From Lonicera japonica (taxonomy: Eukaryota > Streptophyta > Magnoliopsida > Dipsacales > Caprifoliaceae): a stretch of 64,000 bases of DNA. A program made the translations under genes and the position numbers. Where the stretch lies: positions 17,832,422 to 17,896,421 of the forward strand of contig CM038471.1 of NCBI GenBank assembly GCA_021464415.1, given 5' to 3'. Each line of letters begins with the position of its first letter. The stretch's first letter is position 1. Below, piece by piece: positions 1-11,430 of this stretch. Under the pieces are notes generated by a model that was not told the origin of the DNA, ran no database searches, and worked only from the letters and a program-made list of their open reading frames with translations.

Positions 1-189
1 ATGGGTATGGTGTATAATTGCAAGTAATAAGCTCTTAGCATGATAACAATTGATAATACATGATTTATAAGCGATAATATACCCATATGCATTACTAATT
101 TCAACAATAGAGCCCCATCTCACCATAAATCCCAAAAAACACATATATAGATATATACACAACCTATGTTTTTGTAGAACTTGGTATAC

Positions 190-1185
190 AATTGAAATCG
201 AACAATAATAAGTTAGAATAAGAGTTTTAGGAGTAGGTTCCCACCTTAGAGAAGTCATAATTCAAAGTTAAAAACGTGTAGACTCCAAATCAGAAAGCCC
301 TAGCTCGAGCTTACGCAGCCATGGAGGTGTGTAGGTGGAGAAGATGATGAATAGTTGTTTAGAAGATGATGAATAGTTGTTTAGAAGATGGTTTGGATGC
401 CTTTTGAGCTTAATCTTTGGATGGGAGATGAGAAATCCACAAGAGAACTCAAAAACCTCTTCTATATCTCTTTCTAGAAGCTCTCCAATGGTGTGATGAG
501 AAATGAGGAAGAAAGGAGCTGAACTTGTGTATATAAACTGTTGTTCTATTCCCGCGGGTACTATTCACGCGTGGGGGGGGGGGGGGGGGAGGTTGCAGCA
601 CTGAACTTTGGACGGCCATAACTTCTCACTCGGAAGTTCGATTGATGTGATCTTTATGTCCACAGAAAGATTATTCGAAGATCTACAACTTCCTAGAAGA
701 AAGTGTTCCCAAATTCTGGACAGATAATTCCTAAAAATTCGACGAAGTCAGCGCATTAGTGTTATCGAATGAACAACTGATAGCGATTGACCTTTTTCGC
801 GCCCAGTTTCGACCTAGTAGAAGTCCGAATTTACCATCGGCCAAAACACGAAAGTTGTAGATTGCATAAAAATCTAAGGTACATTATGGACGGACACTCA
901 ATCTGATGAGAAACGAAGGAGTTACGCTTCCTCTAAATTAACCAAAAATTATGAAGTCGGGTAAATTTAAAACTTACAGTCTATATCCCGATTTTAACTC
1001 GAATCAGTTGAAATGACTTACGGACATTCTAATAAGCTTAAATACACTAATATGACTTATCAAAAGTCTCCGAACCCTGTCACTCCTTTCAGAACAATAT
1101 TTCACTATTCGGAGCTCGAAATTGCTCTACTCGCGATTTTTGAACGCGCTAAGCTTTGAGATTTAGGAACGGGGTGTTACACGGG
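190..1185 (-). repeat. Ty3/gypsy LTR-like remnant
   Basis: Read on the minus strand, this stretch begins at 1185 with TGTAACACCCCG, the typical start of chromovirus-type Ty3/gypsy LTRs. It continues without any long ORF through a TATAAA-like segment near 530 and a CT-rich leader. I could not find the other LTR, a primer-binding site or a target duplication, so the left boundary is approximate and the element is at best a solo or truncated LTR. Bases 1-189 are AT-rich and show nothing I recognise. Confidence 0.35.
573..589. repeat. Poly-G homopolymer (17 G)
   Basis: A run of 17 consecutive G lies in otherwise AT-rich DNA, directly after a CGCGGG/CACGCG-containing stretch. It is either a microsatellite or a sequencing/assembly artefact, since such runs are hard to call exactly. 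Confidence 0.9.
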
Positions 1186-1511
1186 GCATCACAGAAAACC
1201 TAGAAAATTTTTAAAAAACTTACTTGTTTCGAAGAATCTTGACTCTAAAAGGGAAGGCGAAACTGAAAAATAGAAGAATATAGTGAAATTTTTGAGAAAG
1301 ATCAAGGTTTTTGAAGATTTCGACAATATTTATTAATTTTTCGGTGTTGAGATTTGGGAGAGCAAGAGTTTAGCTAAGAAAAGAGAGAGTAAAAGAGAAG
1401 GAAAGATGGAAGGTTGGCTTTTATATCCACACAATGCTCACTTTCTATCATCTCTCAAATGGCAATTGCATTGAAAACTGGTGCATAATGATATAAGGCA
1501 TTTAATGTGTG

Positions 1512-2120
1512 GGGCCCATGTGACGCTCCGAATCCCGTTAAGAGGTTTAGACCCCCGGGACCCAGTTAATCACTGTGCCATATGCGATGGTGGGTTTGAA
1601 TTGAAATAATTTACGTATTATCGAAAACATTTCTTGTTTTAAAACCCCGTTTAAAAAGATTTTGGCATGTGGACTTTTTATATTTAACAAATCCAAAACT
1701 TGTATATAACAATATCATTTCAATCAAACTCCACATTCAAGTATATATATCCAATATCCAACCATATATAGTAAAAAATGTTTATACAATCAAATCCCTC
1801 CAATGAGATCCCAAACAAAGATTAATAAGTTATACAACATTTATACAAGGTGTCCAAAATAGATAAATTAAATAAGCATTAAGTCATCCTTGGACGACTA
1901 CGAGGTTCGAAGTTATCAGAGGCATACTAGACTTGTACTCGTGCCATCCTCTGAAGAACACTTGCAAAACTATTTTGAAAAATAGGAGTGAGCCAAACAG
2001 GCTCAATGGGAACTATAAGGTTTTATATAAAAATACATTTTTAAAATGATGCATGCAACATTCAGTATAAAACCTAGTTTGAAACCATATACATGTGCTT
2101 ATACCATTGCCAAACATATA
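1512..2120 (+). repeat. Second Ty3/gypsy LTR-like remnant
   Basis: The segment starts with TGTGACGCTCCGAATCCCG, another common plant gypsy LTR start. It runs into an AT-rich stretch ending in the phrase GAGTGAGCCAAACAGGCTC near 1990, which I associate with plant gypsy LTRs. There is no ORF and no paired LTR. The right boundary is uncertain. Bases 2121-2784 hold nothing I can name; the 62-codon ORF at 2574-2762 has no recognisable domain. Confidence 0.3.
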
Positions 2121-2920
2121 TATATATATAGACATGTAAATTGCTTTAAGTGACCTTACACCGAAGATTATGCGGAATTATCTTCTTCTATAGACGACCA
2201 TACATAAAATAAATATTAAGAAAATAACAATAAAGATCAAAGAAAGGAGATCAACAATCAGACAAAGCTCATGATGATTTTTACAAAACCCAAAGGGCAT
2301 TTCATTGATGAAGAGAGGGAATTACAATAAGCAAGTAGCCTATTAACCAGACTCAGACTCTAAAACTCGATGCCTAAAACTCACTACATCAGCTCCTTAT
2401 ATAGGCAGCTAAAACACACCACAATCATTCAAACAATACAATTGGAAAGCAGATCAATTATACAATCGACAAGATAAAAAGCAAAGGCAAATAATACACC
2501 GACAAATGAAAAGCAAAAAGCAAAAGGAAAAACGTGGCTAAATAGTGCCAAAGGAATCCTATGCTAAAGTCTTTTGTCGCAACATGCTGACATTGAGCTT
2601 GAGATAAGAGTTGTGACTCAGTTACCTGAGTTTCCTTCTGAGTCTGAATTCTTTTCTTCTTCTGAGTTTATGCCGACAAAATCTTCTGTATCGGAGCTTT
2701 TAAAACCATTATCCCAAGAACAGACACCGGTAAAGGTAAGTAATTCCATAACCAGTCGATGACATGCCTGGTTATTGTTATTCTATAGGGACTGACCAAA
2801 TTTCACTTGTTCAGGAATATCGAAAAGAGCGACGTCGTTCAAAGAACATATCCATTGAAAGAAAAAGACCCAATTTACATTGTACGGCTCCATTGTTGTC
2901 TTAGCAAGGTTGTACGAATA

Positions 2921-3181
2921 TCATTCTATGATTTCAGCATTCCTGTGACTGATGTCACCTGGGGTATTTCTTAGAGGACTATAGAACTTAATTAGCACAT
3001 ACCGCTGATGATGGGTTTGCAATTCATCCTGCCATCTATGGAGAGGCTTGAACCATGAAAGGAAAGTAGCAAGGTGTAGAGATGCAGGACCGCCGAGCAT
3101 ATAATATCTCACTTCAGGATCACCTATGACGAAGCTGAGATACTGGTACAATTTTGGAGCATTAAATAGGAAAACTATCAT
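2921..3181 (-). pseudogene. Caulimovirid polyprotein C-terminal extension
   Basis: This 86-codon minus-strand ORF lies just downstream, in viral orientation, of the RNase H relic and continues the same region in another frame. I associate segments such as FNAPKLYQYLSFVIGDP with the C-terminal tail of some endogenous pararetrovirus polyproteins. Assignment rests mainly on position and orientation. A further tail piece at about 2785-2900 (FQWICSLNDV) belongs to the same relic. Confidence 0.5.
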
Positions 3182-3322
3182 GTAACGTCTTGTAAGGTAC
3201 CATAAGAAAATAAAGGACTCTGTATGGAGGCGATTGAGGTAATGGAGATGAAACAGAAAGCAATATGGGTATTGTGGATGGAGTTTGAGACCACGAAAGT
3301 GTATACCATGATTCCTTATTGT

Positions 3323-3762
3323 GATTTCAAGAAATTTCTATATCATATCTTCATCTCGAGAACAAAGACCAAATTGAAGGATTTCATTTTGAATACCTTC
3401 GGGTAGCTGCTGGATGGCATCAGAAACACTCATATTAAGGAAGTGTACTGGAGTGATTGGGCAAATACATGGGATTATTGAAGGAGGCTGAGGTATTTGT
3501 ATCGACTTATAAGGAACATGAGGTATTATAGTGACAATGTGGGATTTCAAGAAATTTTTATATCATATCTTCATCTCGAGAACGAAGACCAAATTGAAGG
3601 ATTTCATTTTGAATACCTTCGGGTAGCTACTGGATGGCATCAGAAACACTCATATTGAGGAAGTGTACTGGAGTGATTGGGCAAATACATGGGATTATCG
3701 AGGGAGGCTGAGGTATTTGTATCGACTTATGAGGAACATGAGGTATTATATTGACGATGTGG
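3323..3762. repeat. Tandem duplication, 220 bp x 2, inside the viral relic
   Basis: Bases 3323-3542 and 3543-3762 are two near-identical copies with a period of 220 bp; both contain GATTTCAAGAAATTT and CATCTCGAGAAC. Only about ten positions differ by eye. As 220 is not a multiple of three, the duplication shifts the viral C-terminal frame. It must postdate integration or be an assembly effect. Confidence 0.9.
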
Positions 3763-3968
3763 GACTAGAGGCTTTGAGGTCTAGAAAAGAAATCTGCAAT
3801 GACATTGTTCTTTCCCTTAATGTTTATGACATCAAAGGATCACTGGGAGAACCATTCAGACCATCGAAGGAGTTAGGAACTGGGAATCATTTTTTATTTA
3901 AACTGAATAATCTTCGGAAATGAAGACATATCCATCCGAGTGAGGAAATGATGGCCAATCAAGTGGAA

Positions 3969-4661
3969 CTAAAATTTCTCTATGCCTCTTTTTACTGCAA
4001 GTATCTCTTTAAAAGTGGAATGATAATGCATTTCTACTTGCTTGAATTTGCCACTTTTATAACCACAAACATGACGTTTATGATCAATTTCTTCAAAAAG
4101 GATTGCAGCCGAATATTCATTACTAGCATCAGTTTGAAGCACACGTTTTCCAGTAGAGGGAATCTGTAAGGGGGACAGATTCATCGTTAGAGCTTTTAAG
4201 GACTGAATGCAATTGGTATGGACTTGTGACCAAGGTGGTGGTTCTTTCTTCAGTAAATTTGCAAGGGGGACTGTAAACTTGGCGACCTTCGGGATGAACT
4301 GCGCCATATAGTTCACAAGACCGAGGAATTGTTGCACTTGCTTCATAGAGGTAAGTTTATTGGGAAACTTGAGCAAGTCTCTTGCAATGTGGGGTTGAAA
4401 GAGAAACTTTCCATCAGAAATTTTCATTCCAAGGAAATCAATTTCTTTTGTTGCAATAACTATCTTCTTTTCTGAGAGCATGACACCAAACTGAGTAACT
4501 AATTGGAAGAAGTGGTTGAGTAAATGTGCGTGGGAAGTTTCATCTGGGGAGAAAAGTAGAATATCATCAATACAGATCAACGCATTTGGCAGAAGAGGCT
4601 GAAAGATCTTGATCATAGCCTTCTGAAAGACTGCAAGAGCGTTCTTCAATCCAAATGGCAT
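3969..4661 (-). pseudogene. Caulimovirid RT C-terminal half and RNase H
   Basis: The 230-codon ORF begins at the MPFGLKNA motif. It contains the catalytic IDDILLFS box (about residues 31-38), a thumb region with FLGLVNYMAQFIP, and the start of RNase H with TDASNEY and the FKEILAV block near the end. It lies in the same frame as 4722-5123. RNase H breaks off at a TAG (3969-3971), but recognisable sequence goes on in frame to about 3780 with three further stops, including the RWSEWFSQ and FDVINIKGKNN blocks. The polymerase motif itself is intact; the gene as a whole is dead. Confidence 0.88.
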
Positions 4662-4721
4662 TACCGTCCATTGGAAATGATGATCTGGTATGCAAAATGC
4701 AGTTTTATGACGATCTTCTTT

Positions 4722-5123
4722 CTATATTCCGATTTGCCAAAAACCTGCTTTGAGGTCAAACTTTAAGAATATTTTGGTTTGAGAGATCTGGCCGAACAGA
4801 GAATGTTTCTGTAGGAGCGGGAACTTGTCGCTGGCCAGGAAATGGTTGAGAGGTTGATAATTGATTACCAACCTAAGTTTTCCACGTACTTGTTCTGATC
4901 TTTTGTTGACGTAAAAAGCTTCACACGCCCATGGAGAATTCGTATCTTCGATCAAACCTTGACTCTTGAGGGTATTGACTTCTTGGATAGCCAGAGCAAA
5001 GTGTTTAAGATTCATTCCTGAGTGGGTAGCTCTTGTTGGATTGACATCTTCATTCTTCTTAAAGGGCAGAGTGATAAAGAACTTTGGGTTCTGCCATATA
5101 TATATAAAGAAATCCATGAACAT
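4722..5123 (-). pseudogene. Caulimovirid reverse transcriptase, N-terminal half
   Basis: The ORF contains the characteristic N-terminal RT block of plant pararetroviruses: a HSGMN motif, then EAFYVNKR, KLRLVINYQPLN and FDLKAGFWQ, the last including the first catalytic Asp region. The first dozen or so codons look unrelated, so the viral similarity starts inside the ORF near 5105. It stops at an in-frame TAG (4722-4724) where the family continues without interruption. The rest of the RT follows in the same frame at 3969-4661. This is a relic in host DNA, not a functional gene. Confidence 0.85.
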
Positions 5124-5124
5124 A

Positions 5125-5797
5125 AAGAGAAAATTCTAACCTAGTAAAGATATTACATGAAGAGAGAAATTATATAGTCTATGTCGCTAGCTAGATATTT
5201 TCTTTTGGCCTTTTGCAATGGATTTATATACATATGAGAACCTTAATCAACAAATAATATCAAATGCTTTTGTCATAAGAAAATTTTAGTCATTTTTTAA
5301 CAGAATAAAACAGACAACCCAACCTATATACGTGTTTTAGAAATTAACACGCCAGTGGGATGCTTTTTAGTTAAGAACATCATTATTTTATAAAGAATCA
5401 AAGAAATTAATCTAAACATTTATGTTGCTCGATCTTTCTTACGTGTATAGAATATATATATATATATATTTGCTACAACTCTTTATCATTTCATTTTGTA
5501 AAGGATTTTTATAGTTTTTTTGTTTTAGCATTGTTCAAAATGCAATGACTTAGTTGAATTAATATATTTTTTTCAATACTAATTTTATATTAAACATCTA
5601 ACTCGAGTATCTGAATAAGCTCGAGTTGGGAAAAAAAAAATTGTCATCAAAAGCCAACGATAAAAACCCACATGCATACCTGGAAAAAAGCTACACACAA
5701 AAAAAAAATTAAAAAATTTGATTATATTACAAAGCAGGAAAACTCACATTTCCCTTATAATTAATTATTAGGCCCTCACATTTCCCTTATAATAATA
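5125..5797. other. AT-rich spacer without recognisable genes
   Basis: This spacer is very AT-rich, with a short TA dinucleotide run near 5455-5470 and several A runs. I see no ORF worth reporting and no repeat boundary except that of the Helitron starting at 5798. Confidence 0.6.
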
Positions 5798-6625
5798 CTA
5801 GGGTATGCCCGTGCTATCCGACACGGCGTATCAATTTTTTTTTATCCAAGACATTTAAGATGTATCATATAATTTAAGACACATTCAAAAAACTTACACA
5901 TAAAAGAATGAAATTCAAAGAATTTTTTCATTGTAATTTTTTTTCATTGGATGTGATTTTAAAAAAAGTACATGATTCAATTTAATATTTTGCTATCAAA
6001 AATTTTTAAAAATATATTGACTTAGGTGTAATAAAGTTGGCAAAATGATTGACTTCTCGACCAGCCAACCAGAGCTTGAGCCTCGTGAACTCTAATTATG
6101 TTTTTCGTTCTTCCAAAGTTGATATCAACGAGTGTATCAATATATGGCATGTAATTACTAAAGATTAAAAATATAATTGGAATAGTAATTCTAATGAATT
6201 CATTATATGTAATTCTTATTAGAAAATATATTTTTTTACATAATTTTATACTCACAATGGATCTTGTTATATAGATCTCAATGAGTATGTTTAAAATATA
6301 TAATTTTTATTAAATTTTAAAATTTGGCTTAAAAATTATTATATTTTCAAAGTTTTCTAAAAATGTGAGGAGAGAGAAAATTGATGTGGTTGAGTGTGTA
6401 TGATTGTGTGTGGTAATATATATCATTCTATGTGTATGCTTCTATTGAATGGTGGAGATTGTGTAGAATCAAAAGAATCTAATGGTATGGATTGATTCTT
6501 AAGATAAACCACATCGTGTGATTAATTAAAACAAAAGATAACTTTTTGAAATTTCATCTACACCCTTAATTAAGTTGATTTGTTAAATTGTCCTTAGTCA
6601 AAAAAATCTTTCCTTATTATATAGA
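5798..6625 (-). mobile_element. Non-autonomous Helitron (828 bp)
   Basis: On the minus strand the element starts with TCTATATAATAAGGAAAG, preceded by A. It ends with CCGTG-TCGGATAG-CACGG-GCATACCCTAG followed by T. A TC start, a short GC-rich hairpin about ten bases before a CTAG end, and insertion between A and T are the Helitron hallmarks. No Rep/helicase ORF is present, so it depends on an autonomous partner. The same 3' end and sub-terminal sequence recur at 27340-27498 and a related 5' end at 26982, which supports these boundaries. Confidence 0.75.
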
Positions 6626-7055
6626 TTGATGTAAAGCGTGCAGTGGCGATCCACCGCAGGTTAAGCAGGAAGTAAAAAAATACAAAAAACAAACAAAAAG
6701 AGAAGTGAAAAGTAGAACACGCACAATGGTCTAATAATTCTAATTCCCAAAAACTAATATTTTGATTATCTAGAAAACTGCTTTTCCCCGATGGCGTCCA
6801 AGCTATTTATAGAGCTCAAAACCCATATTAATACTAATCCAACCTATACTTGGAATTCTTAATTCCTAATGAATTGATAGAATCCTTAATTAAGATTATC
6901 AATCCTAAACCTATTATGACTAGCACTAAAATATTTATAAAACTTAAAGCTTAAATGTATTTCGACTAGAACGTAACTAATATATATATATATATATTTA
7001 ATTGAATTTAGGGTGTGTTTGGGTTAAAAAATTTAGAATTCTATTAAAATTTCAA
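6626..7055 (+). repeat. Dispersed repeat, copy 1
   Basis: This block matches 42687-43650 over its full length at roughly 80-85% identity by eye, apart from a 537-bp insertion in the second copy. Shared landmarks are TTGATGTAAA at the start, GAGAAGTGAAAAGTAGAACA, a CTATTTATAGAGCTCAAAAC segment and GGAATTCTATTAAAAT-type sequence at the end. It has no coding content and no clear terminal repeats. Here it abuts the Helitron end exactly. Confidence 0.7.
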
Positions 7056-7336
7056 CTCAGAACTAGTTTAAAGATTATTCAAATAAATAGGCCATATAAA
7101 AGGAGAAGGAAAAGACGAATGAGCATGCATGTGATTGGATGAAAAAAAAAATGTAGAATAAGTAATCTGAAGCTAAAAGCTAATAATTAAAGAATCATAT
7201 TTTTTACTCTAAAACTAATGCACTCATCTCATGGAAAAAACTAGAAGGAAGATATGAATGAAATAATAATAATAATTAATACAGAAATATATAATTACCT
7301 GTGATCAATTAATATCTTGGATTGGCTTGACGAGGA

Positions 7337-7340
<4 letters not shown>

Positions 7341-7395
<55 letters not shown>
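7341..7395. repeat. (GA)n microsatellite
   Basis: An uninterrupted GA dinucleotide run of 55 bases. Flanking 7056-7340 and 7396-7593 are AT-rich and show nothing recognisable. Confidence 0.95.
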
Positions 7396-7396
<1 letters not shown>

Positions 7397-7601
7397 AATA
7401 ATTTAATTAATTAAAGCCTTTTAAATTTGTTGAACATTGGTATTAACTAGTACTCAGAAAGGAAATTTATATGGGAAGGAATGGAGGAGTATTTTTTATT
7501 TTTATTTCTATTTCTATTTGGATTTCTTTTTCCTTCTTAATTTGGTAATCATGTAGATCTCTTAATATATTGAATTTGGGCCAAATACTAATGTATTTAA
7601 A

Positions 7602-8364
7602 CAGGGTTAGCCCTGTGCATACATAGGTGAGTTAGGCCGTCGCTTAGGGCTCCTGACGTACCAAGCCCCCCAATTTTTTTGGGCCCTTTAATATATATAT
7701 ATATATATATACATACTTGTGTTCTTAATTAAAGATTTGATGGTTTGTAGGAATAATGTAAACCTTTGCTCTAGCGGAAGATTCTCAATTGGTCATTCAT
7801 TGTTCATTGTTGTTGTTGGTCTTGAATGCATACCTATTGCCACCAATTATTTTATTTTTTAAATTCTTAAGTCTAAATATTTATTTTAGTTTTTGTTTTG
7901 ACTGAATTCTATATAATTGTTTTTTAAAAAATAAAATTATATATTTTAGTTTTTATTTTAACTAAATTCTACATGACTAAGAAACTTTAATTACTATTCT
8001 TATAATTTTTCGAATATTTAAGCGTATATTTATTTCTTTTAAATGCTTAAGTGTGTCCAACCGCTAATTAGTTCCCAATTAGTTCTTTTAAATGAATGCT
8101 TAAGCCTTATTGTCCAACTACTTATTAAAATAAATCTACACCAATCTTTCGTTAATTCTTGTTTTAGTTATTTTTTACGAAGTTTTCATACTATTTAATA
8201 CGTCTCTTTCTCTAATTTCTCTATGCATTTTAGTTATCTGGCTCATGGTAATTTTTTTTGTTACAAGTTTATTAGTATACTTATATTACACGACTATAAA
8301 ATATACAAAAGGCCCCTGAATTTTGTCTCTGCCTAAGGTTCCTCAAAACTCAGGATCGGCCCTA
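7602..8364 (+). mobile_element. hAT-type non-autonomous element (763 bp)
   Basis: The left end CAGGGTTAGCCCTG is mirrored at the right end by CAGGATCGGCCCTA, an imperfect inverted repeat of 14 bp. The element is flanked by TATTTAAA (7594-7601) and TATTCAAA (8365-8372), an 8-bp target duplication with one mismatch, as expected for hAT transposons. The sub-terminal GGGCCC-rich sequence resembles the element at 29358-29963. There is no transposase ORF. A short AT dinucleotide run lies near 7690-7712. Confidence 0.75.
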
Positions 8365-8372
8365 TATTCAAA

Positions 8373-9108
8373 TTCGATTAAATTTATAGAACCAAAAAAT
8401 AAATAAATCAATTTGGTTAATAATATAACTTTATTTATATTATTAATGTTATTTCTTTTTAGATTTTTTCCTTTTTATCTAATATTACTTCTTCTTTGTT
8501 TTTTTTTAATCTAATTTTACTCTCTCTTTTTTTTCGTAATTTGGAAAAACAATAATATAATAAAGAAATATCGGATGGAGTGGAGTAATTCCTGTTTGGA
8601 TTTGGATTTCCTTTTCCTTCTCAATATGGTAATCATATGGTCAATCAACAACGGTGTAGTAAGATCTGTCAATGGCCGATTTCAAATAAGGAACACCTTC
8701 TCGCATGAAGAGGACGTGCACCAAGGAGGGACTTGTGTGAAGATCTAAATGGAAGAGGAGACGGAGGCAGGAACCATTGAAGCCTAGAATAGGAACCCAA
8801 GTGTAGCTGACTTGGCGAAATACTGGTTCGTTGATTCAGCAAAAACAACTCGAATTATTACACTCAAATGTAGGTGGTCAGTTAAGTAATAAATACTTGG
8901 CAAGTTCAAAATCGATCTACGGGAGGAGGGTAGTTATTTGAGCTAAGAAAGTTTCTTTCATTCAAAAGAGATATAGGAGAAAAATAAAGAAAAGATGAAA
9001 TATGGAGAGAATGTAATGTATATCGATAACTAAACTAAGGGCAGTAAAACTAAATAAAACATGCCACTAAAACGAAACCTAAAGGTATGAAAGCATTACT
9101 AAACTAAG
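8373..9108. other. Spacer without recognisable genes
   Basis: AT-rich up to about 8640, then more mixed sequence (8650-9000) with no ORF longer than noise. I see no repeat boundaries here. Confidence 0.5.
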
Positions 9109-9545
9109 GGTTCGTTTGGTTTGATCTTTAGGAATGGAATTGGCATTCTAGATGCCAGAAAATCTTTATTCCTGGCATCCTTTATTCTAATCCATTAGTG
9201 CTCGTTTCGTTGGAGTTTTAGGAATCAAATCGGCATTTTTTATTTTTTGGAAAAAAAGAATATTTTCGTTTTTTGGAAAAAATATTTTTTTTCATTTTCT
9301 GGGAAAAAAATAATATTTTTGTTTTCTGGGAAAATTTTTTTCATTTTTTGGAAATTTTTTTTTTCATTTTCTAGAAAAAAAAATTCTACTAAAAAAAGAA
9401 GAAGTTGATTCCTACAAAAGGGAATCCAAGGATTCCTCCCAATTTTCTTGGGAATAAAATTTGACAAAATGGGGGAATTTAGGTTTCCTAAGAATTCTAA
9501 ATTTCTTGCCCAAACTTGAACCAAACAATGGAATCATTTCCAGAA
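9109..9545. repeat. MITE-like element with internal TTTTC-rich minisatellite
   Basis: The left edge reads GGTTCGTTTGGTTTG, and an inverted counterpart (AACCAAACAATGG) appears near 9519-9531. A start of this kind is common in small plant MITEs. Bases 9235-9385 are a degenerate tandem array of units of the type CATTTTCTGGGAAAAA. The 94-codon ORF on the minus strand is a by-product of this array. No target duplication was identified, so the limits are approximate. Confidence 0.45.
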
Positions 9546-9574
9546 AGAAAATTAGGATTCCAGGAATCACCAAA

Positions 9575-11430
9575 GACCTTGGCGCCCCCTCCTTAGCTCA
9601 AGAATAGCACTCTGGCTAAAGGAAGATAGCATATTTACAAGAGATTCAAAAAGGGAAATTTAAGGCATGTTAAAGGAGCCTATAGTCAATTACCCTAGCA
9701 GATCCTTTTTTAGAGGCAAAGAAAAGAGGCCGCCTTATAACGCGAGTCCCGAACTCAAGAATTAGACTCAACTGATTGCTGCCCATGCTTGCTATAAGAA
9801 TGTCCTTACTCTAGTGGGGCATACTTCTATCTGTCTGTCCTATAGGGCACACTCATCCATTCCTATCGTCTCGAAAGTAGGAGTTGCAGCTAAGCTAATG
9901 GCAGCCAGCTGTTTCATCACCTAGGCGACCTATAAGGCCTCCTAGGAATTTGACGCCATTGAGTTTGCTTGAAGCTCGAGAGTCAACAAATGCAGGAATA
10001 GCTCCTCTGATGACTCAAGCAGAGTTGGTTTCTGATTCCCTGACCTAGGCCTAGGTAAGGGTGCTTTCGCTTTCGATTTCGATATAGGGAAAAAAACCTG
10101 TTCGAGTCGTAATAGCTCCTGTCCTAGGCTTTTTAGATAGTTCACTCTGCTTCGGGTCGGGCTGGCTTTTAAGTGGAAACTCCGCTCCTCGGCTTAAGAG
10201 CTTTAATAGCTCATCTTCAGAGGTTTCTGGCTTTTTAGTTTCTAGGTTTTGAGGTGAGTCATAATTTCCTCGCGTTAGGCTTTCAAGTTCCCTGTTCGAG
10301 AGAGCTCCTTGACCTGGGCTCTCGACGCTTATAGGCTTGTGGTATAGTTCGTACTCGCATCAAGTTGTGGTCTCTGTCCCTTTCGATTATTAGTAGGGGC
10401 TTGTGCCTTCGTTCCGTCGGTATAGGTATACAGTCAAATAGCCTCGAAGTCCCGTCAGTTGAGTGTTCTCAAATCCCAGACCCCCATAGTCTCCGGCGAG
10501 TGGAGGATTTTCAATCAAAAACTCACTCTCTCACTACGAAGGAGTCCTTGAGAGCTTTTTTTGGCCCATTTCATTTAACTAAAAGAAAAGTCTCGCAAAC
10601 GATGAAAAGGAACTACTGGGTTTTCCCGCATCGGATGCTTGGCCCTTACTCAATAGGGGGAAGAGAACTACTAAACCTTCTCTAATGCAGCCGATATGCG
10701 ACTAAGCATATTAGCGACACTCGAATACATAACTGATATGCGAAATCGATCTAGCCATGAAGATGTGTGAGTCGTCTCGTTCAAGGTAAGGTAAAAAAGT
10801 GCCTCATAAAAGAAAAGTTGGAATGACAACCCCACTCGGGGAGTGGGGAGCAGCAAGGAAGATGAATTATCTCTTTTGTAGCCTATAACCTTAACTGGAA
10901 ATAGCTTAACTGCCTTTTCTCAAACAGCAGATTGAGCACCCAGCATAGCAGATTTGTGGGCAAAAAGCTACCGGATTCATCCGAATCCGACAGCGCAGGT
11001 TCGACTCCTGCTCGTGAGTAGGCCAACGTGCGATGCCAGCCAGGATGGCCAGCCCATAGAGTGTCATGGCACTCTCTTATGAGTTCCCTTCTCAGCCCAT
11101 CAATCTTCGGTACATACAAGCGGCTCCTTGTAACAAGAGTCCATCATCGAGCCAAAAGCGCTGTGTGTTCCCCTTTTTTACCAAATCGATCAAGGCTTGA
11201 GGGTCACTCTCCAAACCCTTCCGAATTCTTTGGTGCAAGGTGCTAGTGAGTTGAGAGAAGCTTCGTTGCTTGTCGACAGTAAGGGCTGCTAGCTCGGCCT
11301 TGTGGTTCAAGGCATCAACGACCTTGTTGGTTCTTCCAAGTTTGTATTCCAAGGCCAGGTCGAACTCAGTTAGGAACTCTTGCCAACGAGCTGGGGGTCC
11401 ACTTCTTTTGGGTAAGAAAGTAGCTCACAA
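9575..11430. other. Mitochondrial-like DNA insertion (putative NUMT)
   Basis: This block has visibly higher GC content than its surroundings, changes sharply at both edges, and has the look of plant mitochondrial intergenic DNA: many short near-random ORFs and no plant TE termini. I recognise no mitochondrial gene in it. It encloses a gypsy pol fragment on the minus strand at its right end, a combination common in plant mitochondrial genomes. The call is inference from composition and texture; plastid or bacterial origin is not excluded. Confidence 0.45.
10883..11405 (-). pseudogene. Ty3/gypsy RNase H end and integrase zinc-finger fragment
   Basis: On the minus strand, from about 11405, the sequence reads ARWQEFLTEFDLALEYKLG and then VVDALNHKAELA, the end of a gypsy RNase H/connection domain (usually VADALSRK). 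After a frameshift near 11095-11119 it continues as LRRELIRECHDTLWAGHPGW, the HHCC-type zinc finger that precedes gypsy integrase. It then ends abruptly near 10990. Catalytic integrase residues are absent. Only a fragment without LTRs is present, inside mitochondrial-looking DNA. Confidence 0.75.

Larger units (their letters stand above)
2785..5110 (-). mobile_element. Endogenous pararetrovirus (Caulimoviridae) fragment
   Basis: The minus strand carries the 3' part of a caulimovirid polyprotein: reverse transcriptase, RNase H and a C-terminal extension. Similarity starts near 5105 and can be followed to about 2785. The virus enters genomes by illegitimate integration and encodes no integrase. 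The RT-RNase H part is one reading frame broken by nonsense codons at 4722-4724, 3969-3971, 3894-3896, 3873-3875 and 3840-3842, with no indel between them. The C-terminal part is further disrupted by a 220-bp tandem duplication. Movement protein, coat protein and protease regions are absent, so this is a non-functional relic. The genus cannot be fixed from this fragment; florendovirus- or badnavirus-like are both possible. Confidence 0.85.

Noticed and set aside
1172..1530. A complete gypsy element between the two LTR-like remnants
   Set aside because: The remnants are in opposite orientation, differ in sequence and enclose only about 330 bp without coding content.
2574..2762. 62-codon plus-strand ORF next to the viral relic
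   Set aside because: No recognisable domain, opposite strand to the viral coding sequence, Ser-rich low-complexity composition.
10365..10685. 106-codon plus-strand ORF in the mitochondrial-like block
   Set aside because: No domain; composition and the many overlapping ORFs suggest chance opening in GC-richer DNA.
10960..11030. tRNA-like GCAGGTTCGACTCCTGC stem-loop
   Set aside because: It resembles a T-arm, but no acceptor, D or anticodon arms can be placed around it.
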